From positions 5,991,781-6,055,780 of the forward strand of contig OZ024786.1 in assembly GCA_964017065.1 (NCBI GenBank): a stretch of 64,000 nucleotides of DNA, written 5' to 3'. Below, in pieces: positions 42,675 through 53,955 of this stretch. The notes beneath the pieces are model-generated. The model searched no databases, had not been told where the DNA came from, and saw only the letters and a list, made by a program, of their open reading frames with translations. How positions within the stretch are numbered: position 1 is the stretch's first letter; the number at the start of each line of letters is the position of its first letter. A program made the position numbers and the translations under genes. The stretch comes from Haliclona indistincta (Eukaryota > Porifera > Demospongiae > Haplosclerida > Chalinidae).

Positions 42675-44252
42675 TTATTCTTTCATGTTACATCTGATGA
42701 ACATTAATTGTTCAAAACGAGAGTCACTAAGTCGGCACCTCTCTGGGGTGAAAACTTTGCCAGCAATACTGAATAAGCGTTCTACCGGAGCTGATGAAGC
42801 TGGTACTGTGAGACACTCTTTTGCTAGTTTAGCCAAAACAGGGTACTTTTTCATGTGCTCTTTCCAGAAGTTAGCTGGGTTTGCATCCATGGGCTCGGTA
42901 TTAGCTCTTAAGTAGTCATCGACCTGGTGATCACTTGTCAGGTTTGTCTGCTGAGAACTAGAGGACTCGGGCATGAAACTGAATAGGCTTTTTGTCTTCT
43001 TACATGGAGGTGGGCCTGTTGGCTGTGAATTAGGTAGACTCGTCGCTCCTTCAGCTGACATTGGAGCTACCCGTTTTGTTTCATTCACTAGAATTTCAGT
43101 GAAATAGTCCTTTTCTGATTCAAGGCACCAACGCAACTTAAACCTAGGATCTAGAATAGCTGCTAAAACGTAGACGTTATTCTCTTCATAGTAGGCCATT
43201 CTCCTATCAAGCGACACTTTAAGAGCACTAATAAGTGAACAGCTATACTTCGAAGTCACATGTAGCATATGGTGATTCAATCCTCTCACACATGGAAGAA
43301 CATACCCGGCCGATGGTACACAGCTCACCTGAGCTGAATCTGTAGCTTCTTCGAAGGGTTGGAGAATTTCAACAAGATCGTGTAGAATGTTTCTGTCATG
43401 CATGGTTAATTTGACAGCTCCATCCAACTCTGATAGTTTACTTTCCTCAACAGCCAGCACAGATCTAATCATTTTCAATTGGGAATTCCATCTTGTTTCA
43501 TTGTCAGTCTGGAGTCTTTTGTGACCCGCAAGAATATCAGTAGCTATAGTTGACTTTCTCACAAACGACACAAGCTTAGAGCATTTCTTTATCACACTTC
43601 CTAGTTGTCCAGCCTTTGCAAGTCCATCCTTGACTACTAAGTTAAGCGTGTGGGCAAAGCATGAGTGGTGTTCAAAAGGAAGATATTCTTTGAATGAAAT
43701 TGAATCAAGGGAAGTATCTTTCTCTTGACTCTCTGGAATGTCTTCATCATCAGATTCAGATTCAACCTCTTCACTATCTTCGAACTCAGGAAGTGCTATG
43801 AACGCTTTTTTCATGTTTGAAGCACTGTCAGTTACTACATGTTTGACCTTTTTTTCGACATTAAAATCAGAAACTATCTCTTCGTACCACATCAATATGT
43901 TTTCAGCTGTATGTCGACCAACAACACGATTGCATCCTAACACAGCAGACTCGTAGAACCATTCTTCAGACAGAAAGTGTGCGGTTATGCCTAAGTACGA
44001 CTTCATCTGTCGATTTGTCCAGAGGTCTATCGTAAGATTGATGGCTGTTACCGTTAGAAGCTTTTCTCTCAAACCGCATTTTATTATCTCATACCTCTTT
44101 TTTAGCATAGTAGTAGAGAGATGCTTTCTACTTGGTAGTTGATACTGGGGGTCTAACTTGTGCACAAAATTTTGAAACTGAACGCTGTCGACTACTGCCA
44201 AGGGCATGAGATCGCATGCAATAAAACCAACTAATACTGTATTTGCTGCCAT
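42675..44252 (-). CDS. hAT transposase (ZBED type), main exon
   Basis: The frame gives 525 residues. The RNase-H-like catalytic core shows ATNLTIDLWT-type first-Asp context (INLTIDLWTNRQ), KHVVTDSASNMKKA with the second Asp, and HHSCFAHTLNLVVKD with the C..H motif. The C-terminal dimerisation region has DANPANFWKEHMKKYPVL and SSAPVERLFSIAGKV. The ATG at 44252 may be internal: reading upstream stays open to an in-frame TAA about 80 bp away, and the BED exon lies beyond. Everything in the catalytic part looks intact. Confidence 0.9.
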   Translation of the reverse strand: MAANTVLVGFIACDLMPLAVVDSVQFQNFVHKLDPQYQLPSRKHLSTTMLKKRYEIIKCGLREKLLTVTAINLTIDLWTNRQMKSYLGITAHFLSEEWFYESAVLGCNRVVGRHTAENILMWYEEIVSDFNVEKKVKHVVTDSASNMKKAFIALPEFEDSEEVESESDDEDIPESQEKDTSLDSISFKEYLPFEHHSCFAHTLNLVVKDGLAKAGQLGSVIKKCSKLVSFVRKSTIATDILAGHKRLQTDNETRWNSQLKMIRSVLAVEESKLSELDGAVKLTMHDRNILHDLVEILQPFEEATDSAQVSCVPSAGYVLPCVRGLNHHMLHVTSKYSCSLISALKVSLDRRMAYYEENNVYVLAAILDPRFKLRWCLESEKDYFTEILVNETKRVAPMSAEGATSLPNSQPTGPPPCKKTKSLFSFMPESSSSQQTNLTSDHQVDDYLRANTEPMDANPANFWKEHMKKYPVLAKLAKECLTVPASSAPVERLFSIAGKVFTPERCRLSDSRFEQLMFIRCNMKE

Positions 44253-44429
44253 CTGCTTAGGATGTTTTTTGTTGTACTTTTGCAGAGGCTCAATCAGGTG
44301 GGTTAACGTTTGTTGTTACTTCTCATCTTCCTTCGTTAGAACTGTGGAATGTGCTCGCCTCTATAGCAAAAGATATAGTAATATGGGTGATTATGTATAA
44401 TAATAGGCTTACTATATGTTTCCACCAGT

Positions 44430-44574
44430 TGCTTGTGGCTTTAAGAGAGGCTGTTATAGGCCTTGGGCAGTACTTGCATTTTAGCTTCATGTCTTTGTCT
44501 TGTAGGATCTTCTCTGGTAGCTCAAAATGGTGTAGTGTCTTTGGAAGTTTAGGGTCCTTTGCTGATGCTGCCAT
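44430..44574 (-). CDS. hAT transposase BED zinc-finger exon
   Basis: Starts MAASAKDPKLPKTLHHFELP and shows the first finger half MKLKCKYCPRPI, then TSNWWKHI followed by a GTAAGC donor. The acceptor TTCCACAG near 44345 would lead towards the main exon. As spliced, the join gives an in-frame stop, so either this copy is mutated there or the intron is different. The finger's second His pair is not visible in a joined frame. Confidence 0.6.
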
Positions 44575-44764
44575 TTCACTAGAGCTTTAGCTACAACACT
44601 CCACGAGAAACACTCAAAACAGTAAGAATACTGATAGTTCACAAGAATATCCTGCCTAAGAAGTACCAGCTGGCCTTATCAAATCATCACATGCCCCTTG
44701 CTAACATGTAGCATGTAGTTTGTATAGTCATGAGCAAGTTACGCCTGTAAGATGCTTATGATGT

Positions 44765-44905
44765 AAAGTACTTGAAATACTTTCAAATACATTCAGAATT
44801 TTAAGTACAAGTACAAGTACATTCTATTACAGAAAAAAATACTTAAGTTCAAGTACAAGTACTCAGCAAATGTACTTAAGTGTACTTAAGTACAAGTACC
44901 AAAGT
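44765..44905. repeat. hAT subterminal AAGTAC array, right end
   Basis: Copies of AAGTACAAGTAC and CTTAAGTGTACTTAAG-type dyads mirror the left array. Confidence 0.8.
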
Positions 44906-44922
44906 ACTTGATCCCAACCCTG

Positions 44923-44930
44923 GTTGTCAT
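44923..44930. repeat. hAT target-site duplication, right
   Basis: GTTGTCAT, identical to 42439-42446. Confidence 0.95.
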
Positions 44931-45604
44931 GTAGTCTCTTGCTTCCACGACAGTTCCCCTTTACAAAGTCTCTACAAAAGGAGTCTACTACTCTTAGTGC
45001 CTGGGTGTTCTGCATGAATTCCTTGACATTATTTTGGGTATTCATGATGTCCTCCTTGCTGTCTCTGGCGTCTAAAAAATTATCCAATGGATCCTGAAAA
45101 ATTCTCTCATTTAAAAGCACTTGACACCCGTGATTGAGAAAAGAACCGGAACAAGCTCAGCAGATGATTTCACTAATAATGTCGGTGAAAAAATCGAGAC
45201 AATAATTACATAAACACCTGTTTTACCTGTCATTTGAATACCAAATAGTGCGCTTTGCTTAGAAACATTTTAGCCTTTTCTCTTTTGTGATAATCAAATT
45301 TTTCACAGGCATTGACACTTTCTTCCCACTCATCAAGATAGTAAAAATGTACCTTCAGTCTGAAATCCTTCCCGGATACATAAGGTAGCTTGAATGTATT
45401 CCTCTTTTAGTGGTCATCAGTGAAATTACTGACAATAAGACGATCAAAAAATTTGTCAAACATGTCAACAAAGCAGCAAGTTCCTTTGCACTCTTGGACC
45501 ACCAGTAAGTTCAAGTTCCTGTGCAACCCGATTGACCTAATAAAGTGCGAGATAATTATTATTGTTACATCATGCAGTAGATACCGAAGAGCAAATTGTA
45601 ACAT
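44923..45604 (-). pseudogene. P-element/THAP9-like transposase C-terminal part, interrupted
   Basis: Two exon-like pieces on the minus strand. The first, 45604 to about 45232, reads VQECKGTCCFVDMFDKFFDR and, past one stop, KLPYVSGKDFRLKVHFYYLD with EEKFDYHKREKAK-type residues. The second, from acceptor TTTTTCAG near 45088, has QDPLDNFLDARDSK and NTQALRVVDSFCRDFVKGNC. The MFDKFFD, F.QDPLE(Y/F)(F/L) and NTQALRVV.S motifs fit the C-terminal half of P-element/THAP9-like transposases. The hAT element splits its tail, with the last residues at 42355-42446. No DNA-binding THAP domain found. Confidence 0.6.
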
Positions 45605-45999
45605 TTCTTGTTAGATTAGGAACATAGTACGCCGAAAGGTTGTGGTGTGTTTGTGTTGGTAATAGACACGAATGAGTTTGTACACATTCTTTCCTTGTCT
45701 CTGGTTAGAGTTGCACCCAACACTGATCCATTCTAGTTACATAGCTTGGTTACAACGTTGCTATGCTCTAAATAAGTTAGACACGGAGGTCAATTAGATC
45801 TTATTTTTAGTTCACTAACGTAATGTCCTAAATTTTCCTTAAATTTTGTGTTTTGAATGGTCATTATGGCACTAGCCCAGACAATGAAGTGAATTCCACC
45901 ACCATAAAGAGCAATTATTGACAGAAATGTTCTCATTAGAGTGACTAAAAGCAATCTCATTATTTTAGATACCTGAGCTGCTAAATCAACAAAATGCAA
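45605..45999 (-). pseudogene. Possible further P-element-like exon
   Basis: The minus frame at 45790-46041 contains VPAKFVHCCLHFVDLAAQVS, which could be the LAAQV region that precedes the KFC/MFDKFFD motif in P-element relatives. The rest of the frame looks like noncoding sequence. Low confidence. Confidence 0.3.
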
Positions 46000-46860
46000 A
46001 CAACAGTGGACAAACTTTGCTGGTACACGCAGTCTGGGCATTCAGAGCGAAGGAAGCATACATTCGAGACACACCAATAAGAGTCCTTTTCAGTACCACA
46101 GACGCTACTACGACAGTAGGGCTAGAAGCCGTAGCTCATAGCTCACATGGGACTTGTGACCATCAAGAATTAGGAGAACAGGTCTTGCTTCTGGAAGTGA
46201 CGGTACAAATTGTGACTGGAACCAGTCGAGGAATGTCTTCCCTGTCATCCAGCCTGTGTGTGATCAAACATCAGGCATTGACCATGCAGTGTAGTCAATG
46301 TATGGAGAGATGCACGTAATGCAGTTTTCCTTCCACTGCTGGCGATCATGTGCTTAGGTGATTTCATTCCTTGTCTACAAATGATGATGTCTGGTCTGCC
46401 AGACAGTGGAAGGCAGGACTCGTTGGCATTGTAGATTTATGTAGGCTTGTTCTTTAGCCCCAGCTCGTTAAGTGTTGGTTTGAGCACATACTTGAACCAG
46501 TGGTAACAAGCTCGTGGATTGTTGCACGAGCTCGCACTAGTTGTAGCTGCTGGGGTTTCCTGCGCGAGAAACCCTCTCCACCAATCATCACCTGGTATTC
46601 CATTAGTAAATGGTACCTTTCTCTCTGTTTTTTTGCAGAATTCTCTAACAACACCAAGGACTTCCTCTTTACCGATCCCAAAGCCTCACTCTGCGAATAG
46701 AATGCATGTTGCTGCCACCTATTCCTCATCTTTAGTGTCTTTAGTGAGAGCTGTGGGTCGACCGGCTGTTGCATCATCTGCAACTTTCCCCTTCACACGA
46801 TCTCTCAGTGTTTGTTCTTTAGCAGCTGTAGCAACTGTGTCTTTTTTGGGTTAGCACATC
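46000..46860 (-). pseudogene. pogo/Tigger-like transposase, decayed
   Basis: The minus strand reads LRDRVKGKVADDATAGRPTA, then VREFCKKTERKVPFTNGIPG and DDWWRGFLAQETP (the CENPB-type helix-turn-helix). The DDE domain follows: YHWFKYVLKPTLNELGL, ANESCLPLSGRPDII, MKSPKHMIA and GWMTGKTFLDWFQSQFVPSL. In-frame stops are near 46735 and 46440 and at least one frameshift lies near 46190. The first catalytic Asp (normally DES) reads NES. It adjoins the P-element-like remnant and is clearly dead. Confidence 0.7.
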
Positions 46861-48582
46861 TGTAGGTACAATAGAAAAGTTGTTAGTAATGATTATTTTA
46901 CTTTACAGTAGTTTACCTCAAGGTTGTGCCAGTAGCACTTCTCCCGGGCTTTTTGTTGTGGGTTTAAACCGTTGTTGTGTTTCATTCTTTTTGTTGGGAG
47001 GTATAATGTCTTTCTGAGTGAAACTGCGTGTAGTTTGAGCTGATGTAGTTGCTGCTGCTGCTAGTACTTTTGTAGTCATTATTGTCAAGTTGACCATTAA
47101 TGTGCGGCAGTAGTGCTAGTGACTTGGAATTAGCGATTCAACAAGTGTAGTGAATTTATTAGCCTTGCTAAGCAGTTTTCCTCGAACATCAGTATTTTAT
47201 GCAGTTGTCTGGTATCTCTATCTGTCTTTGTGGCTGTGTTACGCATAGTGTGGTAGCATTACTAGTGCCACTGTTCTGTAGGGAGTGCAACCTATGTACG
47301 TGCTTGCACAAGGACCTGGTGACCATTTTGACAGTCATAGCAAGTACAGCTGTATATGTGCACTGATATAAGGGTAGTTTATATCCCGTGTTAGCGGGAT
47401 ATACGACCCGTTATATCCCGGGGGAAAGGGCACGCTCAAGTGAATTCGACGAATGCTAAAGGCTGTTTTGATCTTGGGCACGTGACGCGCAGCGAGAATA
47501 TTTTTGTCCACTTGCCAGGCTTAAAATACTTGCCGATGTTCCTTCTGATAGCACAGATGCACTGCTTCCTTTTGGAGCGGTTGTTCTCTGTCGGGTAGTC
47601 CCCTTTGCTTGCGTGCCAGCAATGGTCACTGTTCGATAGCCCTTCTTCCAGCACAGCAGAACACAGCAATTGTGTAGCATATTGATACGCGTTGATAGTA
47701 GCCCCAATCAAAATGGCGGTCAAGTGAATTCCCTATTGTAGGCGTGGTTTTGTAAAAGGCCTGTTGGAATTGCAGTGTTCAGCCACACCCATCATGGTCG
47801 TTGTCGTGGTCATGGTCACCCACATTATGGTCATAGTAGATTCGGTAGTCCCTTCACTTCATTTCATTTCATTATTATTTGCATGGTCACGATCATTGGT
47901 GATTAGTTCTTCTGCGACAATTGGCTGTTTGTTGGCGGTTGATGGTTGGTGGTGGTTCATCATTTACTGTCGGTGAGCCAAGACATTTTAGTTAGATTGA
48001 GATGTTTTTTTAGCAGTTACTTCCTAAAGTAAATAATATTATTGTAAACAATTGACACATAGTACATTACGTACCTTTGGTTTCTTTGCCTTTCTTTTAA
48101 GTAGGGGTGACAATTAATGACCGCTCTGTGCCGGTCGAGCACTAGGTTGTGACTTTTATGGTGCCGCATTCTTTTATGTATTGAAGGTCACCTGCAGAGC
48201 ACACTCTATTGTGCCGTGTGATCAGGCTCAAAACAAATCGTGCAGACGGGGACAGAATTCCTCATGGCTTAAATCCTGTGCCCACCTGCGACCAGGAACT
48301 TCCCCGGCGGACGCATCAGTAACTAGTGCTAGTCTAGTTTTGGTAGTTTAGCTGGTGGTTTAACAATACAAGTGCTTACCGCTCAACTATCAGCATGGCA
48401 GGCTTTTGATTATAAGTATCACAGGGGTAGGAGGTGCTACTAGCTGCTTCCTCGATCACAACACATTCCTAAAGACTGCTTTTGATTTAGTACCATAAAT
48501 ATTTTAGGCTGTCTACGCCGTGCTTTCTTTTAACTGTGTCAATTACAAAAACAGTTGACGAAAAGTATAATACAAAATATAT
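46861..48582. other. No gene seen; short ATATCCC dyads
   Basis: No supported gene. Around 47378-47420 the phrases TTATATCCCG and CGGGATATA repeat and pair with each other (small hairpin). Minus frames at 47436-47723 have no motif. Confidence 0.35.
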
Positions 48583-48852
48583 TTATGAGTCCATCACAAA
48601 AGCCCAGGAGGGCAGGCTGTCATCTACAGGCCGATGTCGACTGGAGGGCTCTCCCATCACTCTTAGTTTAGTCTGCCGTCTGGCCTGTGGAGACTTGGCC
48701 TCCTGGGAAGCTTGATCCAGCCGTTGGAAAAAATCGTCCACTAGCTGGGACCTCCATGAAAGTGGCTTAGTGACGATATTGTCCCTGTCACTGTACATAA
48801 ATGACGGAAACAATATCTTTTCCCACTTCTCTTTTAAATAATAAAACTGCAT
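48583..48852 (-). CDS. Conserved C-terminal fragment, copy 1, unrecognised
   Basis: The frame reads YLKEKWEKILFPSFMYSDRD, then LSWRSQLVDDFFQRLDQASQ and RVMGEPSSRHRPVDDSLPSW. The C-terminal 45 residues are repeated almost unchanged at 51478-51612, with a matching 3' flank. A conserved protein end, (K/R)SPQARRQTK followed by P.W.(F/L)V, indicates selection in a repeated family. I cannot name it. Its DNA context is a DIRS-type retroelement. Confidence 0.45.
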   Translation of the reverse strand: MQFYYLKEKWEKILFPSFMYSDRDNIVTKPLSWRSQLVDDFFQRLDQASQEAKSPQARRQTKLRVMGEPSSRHRPVDDSLPSWAFVMDS

Positions 48853-49034
48853 GAAGAGTTTGTATTCCTAACATTCTGATATACCTTTTTGAGGTACCAC
48901 AGCTTCGTGGATGAAACTTAAGGTGGTTACTGTTAACAGCAGTTTTGAGCACCTTTCCTTGAGTATTCTTAAGATGGTAAGTACTCCACTTGGTCTGCTA
49001 GACAATCCATTCCAGTTCCATGTGCACTTTCTAC

Positions 49035-49295
49035 CTAATTGAAATTCACCATTTTGTACTGCTGTCTCCCAATACAAGTTTGATTAGCTACCACATCAAC
49101 CGAAGTGTACGAGAAACTGCACAGCTCCTTTATAATTCCACTGTTTATGCTGCCACGAGTCGGAGATGACAAATCTACTATCAGCCGCCATTTGCCCGGC
49201 TTATTCTTTTTTGGAATCATGCCAATGGGGCTACATTGAACCGAAAAAGCTGCAGCTTCTTTTAGAGAAAACTCAAGTAGCCTCCCTTCACTCAA
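49035..49295 (-). pseudogene. DIRS-like reverse-transcriptase fragment
   Basis: The frame contains CSPIGMIPKKNKPGKWRLIV followed by DLSSPTRGSINSGI. This is the fingers region of a reverse transcriptase; SPIG(V/M)IPKK and VNDGI/INSGI are characteristic of DIRS/Ngaro-type elements of early animals. The YxDD motif is absent and the frame ends after about 50 conserved residues. The Gag fragment 430 bp upstream on the same strand fits one element. Other domains (RNase H, tyrosine recombinase) were not found in this block. Confidence 0.55.
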
Positions 49296-49723
49296 CTCTT
49301 TTTTGTAAGTACACTGTTACAACGCTCAGGTCAGGTATCGGCTTGTTGCGTTTCATCTGGTACAGCAAGTTTTCTCTATGAAAGTCTACTCTGAAGCCCT
49401 TGCAATTTGTACTCAGTAAACTTTTTGTCCGGGTGACTTGCTAAACCCTCTTGCCAGGACAAGATGCACATGGTCAGCGGAGACTCAATATGGAGCATGG
49501 ACGACGGCAGATCAAGCAGACCTTCAGCTGGTCTACAACTGTCTAGCTCCCACAGCTGATCGGTGTATTCATAGTTATGTTGTACTACAGCTATGTGTGT
49601 GTGCGTGTAAGTGCATTAATGTATGAATGATAATGTGGATAAAGAAGATAGAAGGAAAATAACATAATAAATGTTCATAAACATAATAATAATGATGATA
49701 GTATGGTTAACATGTAAGCAATG

Positions 49724-49983
49724 TCAGCTAAACATCACAGCCTTCGCTTGATGAGTAATTACTGCTGAACCCTCCTTGGGTTTAAGACACTTAGATGCGG
49801 AGTGACCTGGTTCACCGCAGTTGTCACACTTGTGTTGAAAGATACAGTTCTCGCCAAACATCCTTCTACGTAAGTCTGTGTGGCCCCAGTAAAACACTGC
49901 GTGTAGATACTGGGGTCCACCTTGGCCCAATCCAAATTTCCTGACTCTGCAGCTTCTTGCCGAAAATTTTGATCATACACCAC
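49724..49983 (-). pseudogene. DIRS-like Gag with CCHC knuckle
   Basis: The first frame reads VYDQNFRQEAAESGNLDWAK then DPSIYTQCFTG, as in the capsid-like domain of DIRS Gag proteins. The second frame, shifted, has CDNCGEPGHSASKC, a CCHC knuckle. One frameshift (near 49870-49895) separates them. It lies upstream of the reverse-transcriptase fragment in the same orientation. Confidence 0.55.
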
Positions 49984-51210
49984 CCAGCTCGGCCACCTGT
50001 CAATATAAGCTTACATACAGTTTTTAACAAAAAAGTCAGTAATTTTGCGTTGATCTTTAGGAAATGCTTTAGTTATAGAAAGCCGCTTTACGGTACTCTT
50101 GTTTTTGATTTTTAATGAGTTCGTTTCTTCTTTTTCCCTTCTCTACAATTACTTCAATTTGGGTGATGTGTTACTTCAATTTCTTTTTTTTAAGAGAGAG
50201 GAACAATGTCTACAACACTCACATGACAAAAATACAGGAGGTGACAGACTGACTTACTACAACAAGACTGAGGATTACAAGAAATAACAAACATTACTAC
50301 ACTTTGTTTGCTTGAATTTTTTTTATTCTTGTGTCCTTTTCTTTTCCTTGTTCATCTTTATCTAAAGTAAGAAATTTCTTCAAAATTGAACCCATCTTAC
50401 CTGTGAACATTTAAGAAGAAAAGAACAATTACAATGGCAGCCGTGAACAATTTTTTTTGTGCTCTGTACCACAATCGGTATAATCACTCAAAATCAGAAT
50501 ATCAGCACATTAGGGAATCTCCAACACACGCACTATAGGGATCAGCCTACATGATACAATCAACGCTTAGTTTTTAGCCCACACAGAGTTCTGCCTGTGG
50601 ACAGAATGAATGACAACACCCCAACACAACACATGGAGAAAAGACAGGATGAGATTACAACAATAAAAGAATGATAGTTACTAGTGGCTTGACTCATTGA
50701 CTAGTGGCTTGACTCCTTTGAAAATACCTGAATCACAAAATACTTCGAAATTCTGTAGCTATTACTACTTGCTAACACAATAACACTAACTACATCTCTA
50801 CCAGCCCATAACAATTTTATTGCAGAATAAAATTGCTTTTAAGCCGCCATTAATGCGGTACTCCTTTTGGCTTCTCCTACGTCCGAATCTTACACAACGG
50901 TACTAACATAACAACTGTCACTATTAGGTAATCGCAACTAACTACTAAAGCAAAAACTGACTTCCTATAACACGACCAAAATCAACTATTCTTCTTTTGT
51001 ATACAACTCGAGAATTTATAGCAAGCAGTGGAATCATTGAATACCCTGGCTCCTGTGTTACATTCCAGGCTTGTGTAGGATACCAGAACCATAGATGATG
51101 TTCATACCATTTCACTATGCTTCTGCCCACTGAGACCTGGTCTCACCATCGACTCATTTAAGGAAAACTTCAGCAAAATGCAAAACCTATATGTAAATGA
51201 ATATGCAAGT
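49984..51210. other. No gene seen
   Basis: AT-rich spacer. Only short unsupported frames. Confidence 0.4.
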
Positions 51211-51250
51211 TCTTCTATGTACGACAGTGCAGCTGTCTACATAGAAGAAT
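51211..51250. repeat. Near-perfect 40-bp hairpin
   Basis: TTCTATGTACGACAGTGCAG pairs with the following CTGTCTACATAGAAG, giving an arm of about 17 bp with a small loop. It may be a MITE remnant or a chance inverted repeat. Confidence 0.7.
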
Positions 51251-51477
51251 GAGAGCATGTCTTCATAGAGCATGTCTTTTACTTGTAGCAGTAAAAGACA
51301 GGTATCTCCTGATGCCTTTAATACGGATACCACAGATGACTTGTGACGTTTACCAAATTACTAACATGTACATTATGGCAGTAGCGATAGAGCATCAAAA
51401 TATCACCCCGTACTTTCTTTTAACTGTGTCCCTAACAAAAACAGTTGAGGAAAAATATAATACAAAATAACATTTAT

Positions 51478-51612
51478 GAGTCGATTACAAAAGCCCAGGA
51501 GGGCAGGCTGTCATCCACATGCCGAGGTCGGCTGAAAGGCTCTCCCATCACTCTTGGCTTAGTCTGCCGCCTGGCCTGTGGAGACTTGCCATCCTTAGAA
51601 GCTTGATCCAGG
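51478..51612 (-). pseudogene. Conserved C-terminal fragment, copy 2
   Basis: Matches 48583-48720: the translated end reads RVMGEPFSRPRHVDDSLPSW then AFVID and a stop. Flanking DNA (TTTCTTTTAACTGTGTC and AAACAGTTGA) is also shared on the 3' side. The upstream part of the gene is missing. Confidence 0.5.
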
Positions 51613-52022
51613 AGAAATCATCTCTAGAAATATTTATCACTACTGAAACTATACCAATTTCTTAAACATGTCACACAAAAGGCTGTTTCTACTCCTTCGC
51701 CGGTCAGCTGCCACGTGTACTCGCTCTGTAGGCGGAGCTCACAGGCATGCGCATTGCGTGGGTGAGCTAAACATTGACATTGTGCCTCTTAGACTGAGAT
51801 GGTTGAGATGCCTCTTAAGATCTGCCATCAGATCTACCATGCTCCTCATTTTCAGATGGAGGCAGCTGATTGTCTATAGAGTAAGAGAGCCAGTGATAGT
51901 GATTCTCTCCGAGGCTTGCGTTCTACTTGCGGCCACGCTGTTAAGACCCCTGCAGTGGCTGATCTGGTCAACTCCGAGTCCGGCATCACTCTCTGACTGA
52001 CTAACTGACCCATGTTCCTTAT

Positions 52023-53594
52023 GGGTCATTCCATTGAAAATCAACCACACTTTGAAAGTTCAAGTTACAGAATTGCACGAAACTTGGTACACATGTTGGG
52101 TAGAGTAAGGTTATTACTTTCCTGAGATAAAAGTGATCTATGATGAATGGCTTCTGAGATATAGCCAATTAACTATCGGACTTTTTAACGAAAATGCCTT
52201 CGCTAGCTGTTACTCAAGTTATTGTAACTTTTTATCAGAACATTTCTACATCATGAGGCTTGTACCATCTTATAGCTCATGAAACTGGCTTTCACATGAA
52301 ATGTTGTAAGGCTTCATTTTCAAAATTTATTAATTAATTAACAGGTTGTTAAACTTTGACCTACGATTTCTCAAAAAACGCTGCCTGAATTTTTTTGTTG
52401 TGAATGTATATTCATGCCACACTATTGGTCTATCATTTGCCAGAGTTTAGTTTTGGGACCAGCACGGGCTACGGAAATATGTCTAACGAGCTATGAATAA
52501 TCGGCTAATAAAAACCAATATCATGGTAAAAACAAACATACGAGTGTACAATTTGTAATAAAAATTGATCATTGCCCTGCACGTGCAGTGTGTTGAGCGT
52601 TGCTATCTATGTGACATTTAAATCAAAGTTTATAGCTTAAAATCTCAAAAATAATACATAGTCAATATTGAAAGGAGTGCATGCACTAAAATTATTTTTT
52701 TGTCACTAGTTGGTGTTATGGCCATGGGTGTCCCAACAAAAACCATTAAAATTATTTTAGTAAAAATTACCATGAACTTGAGTGAGTGCAAACAGTGCAA
52801 ATGAGCCTGAGCGAGCACATCTTGTGAACCTATCTGACCAGTACAATCATCTAGCAGAAGGCTCGAAAATCAAACTAGAGTTCATTACAGTCCTGTTCAT
52901 GGGTCTCCAAAACAATGAGAAATTAATCACAATACATTATCGAGTATGCGTTAAAAGGGTTAATTTTCTACAAATTTTCCATATAGTTTTAAAATCAATG
53001 TTACTAAACATCTGATAATAAGCTTTAGTAGTATTTTAGTCACAAATGAACTCTTTTATTACAAATTGTACACTCGTATGTTTGTTTTTACCATGATATT
53101 GGTTTTTATTAGCTGATTATTCATATCTCGTTAGACATATTTCCGTAGCCCGTGCTGGTCCCAAAACTAAACTCTGGCAAATGATAGACCAATAGTGTGG
53201 CATGATTATACATTCACAACAAAAAAATTCAGGCAGCATTTTTTGAGAAATCGTAGGTCAAACTTTAACAACCTGTTAATTAATTAATAAATTTTGGAAA
53301 TGAAGCCTTACAACATTTCATGTGAAAGCCAGTTTCATGAGCTATAAGATGGTACTTGCCTCATGATGTAGAAATGTTCTGATAAAAAGTTACAATAACT
53401 TGAGTAACAGCTAGCGAAGGCATTTTCGTTAAAAAGTCCGATAGTTAATTGGCTATATCTCAGAAGCCATTCATCATAGATCACTTTTATTTCAGGACAG
53501 TAATAACCTTACTCTACTCAACATGTGTACCAAGTTTCGTGCAATTCTGTAACTTGAACTTTCAAAGTGTGGTTGGTTTTCAATGGAATGACCC
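52023..53594. mobile_element. Foldback element, arms about 540 bp
   Basis: The left arm, 52023-52565, is the near-perfect reverse complement of 53054-53594. Both outer ends start GGGTCATTCCATTGAAAA. The unique centre (about 490 bp) contains one short open frame (52782-53015) without motifs. A repeated CATCACT lies beyond the arms (near 51985 and 53615), consistent with a target duplication if the element extends a little past the arms. Non-autonomous foldback type; family unknown. Confidence 0.85.
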
Positions 53595-53955
53595 TTCTTA
53601 TAATCATTACTCCATCACTATTACCATTGTCACTATTGTAAACAATGTGTTATATAAATTTTTGTTTATCTCTCTTATAATTAATTTATAGCAACGGTGT
53701 GTGACATGCATACGTAGGCGTTAAGGTACCTTAACTACCAATTAGAGTATAGTACAGTGATACTGACCAATCAGATTGACTAGCTACTAGTGTCTATTTC
53801 ACGTAGAACCTTAGGTGTTCTTCATAGACACCAGGCGTTTCATTGGTTGATTTGAGCGGGAACATACATAGCATTGTGTATAATACAAACAATGGATACA
53901 ATAAGTAATGAATAATTGTATAGTCTACGAGTTTACATACTGCATAGTCTAGAGG

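Larger units (their letters stand above)
42447..44922. mobile_element. Full-length hAT transposon, 2476 bp
   Basis: The terminal repeats are CAGGGTTGGGGTCAAGTACT and, from the right end, CAGGGTTGGGATCAAGTACT, with perfect 8-bp duplications outside. Both subterminal regions (42480-42605 and 44765-44905) are packed with AAGTAC, CTTAAGTAC and GTACTTAAG motifs. The element carries a ZBED-type transposase on the minus strand. The catalytic exon is intact. The N-terminal BED exon joins through an unclear intron with an in-frame stop. It interrupts a P-element-like gene. Confidence 0.95.

Noticed and set aside
44923..45120. CCCH zinc-finger reading of FCRDFVKGNCRG
   Set aside because: The spacing lacks a third Cys, and the surrounding motifs (QDPLDNFL, NTQALRVV) fit a P-element-like transposase better.
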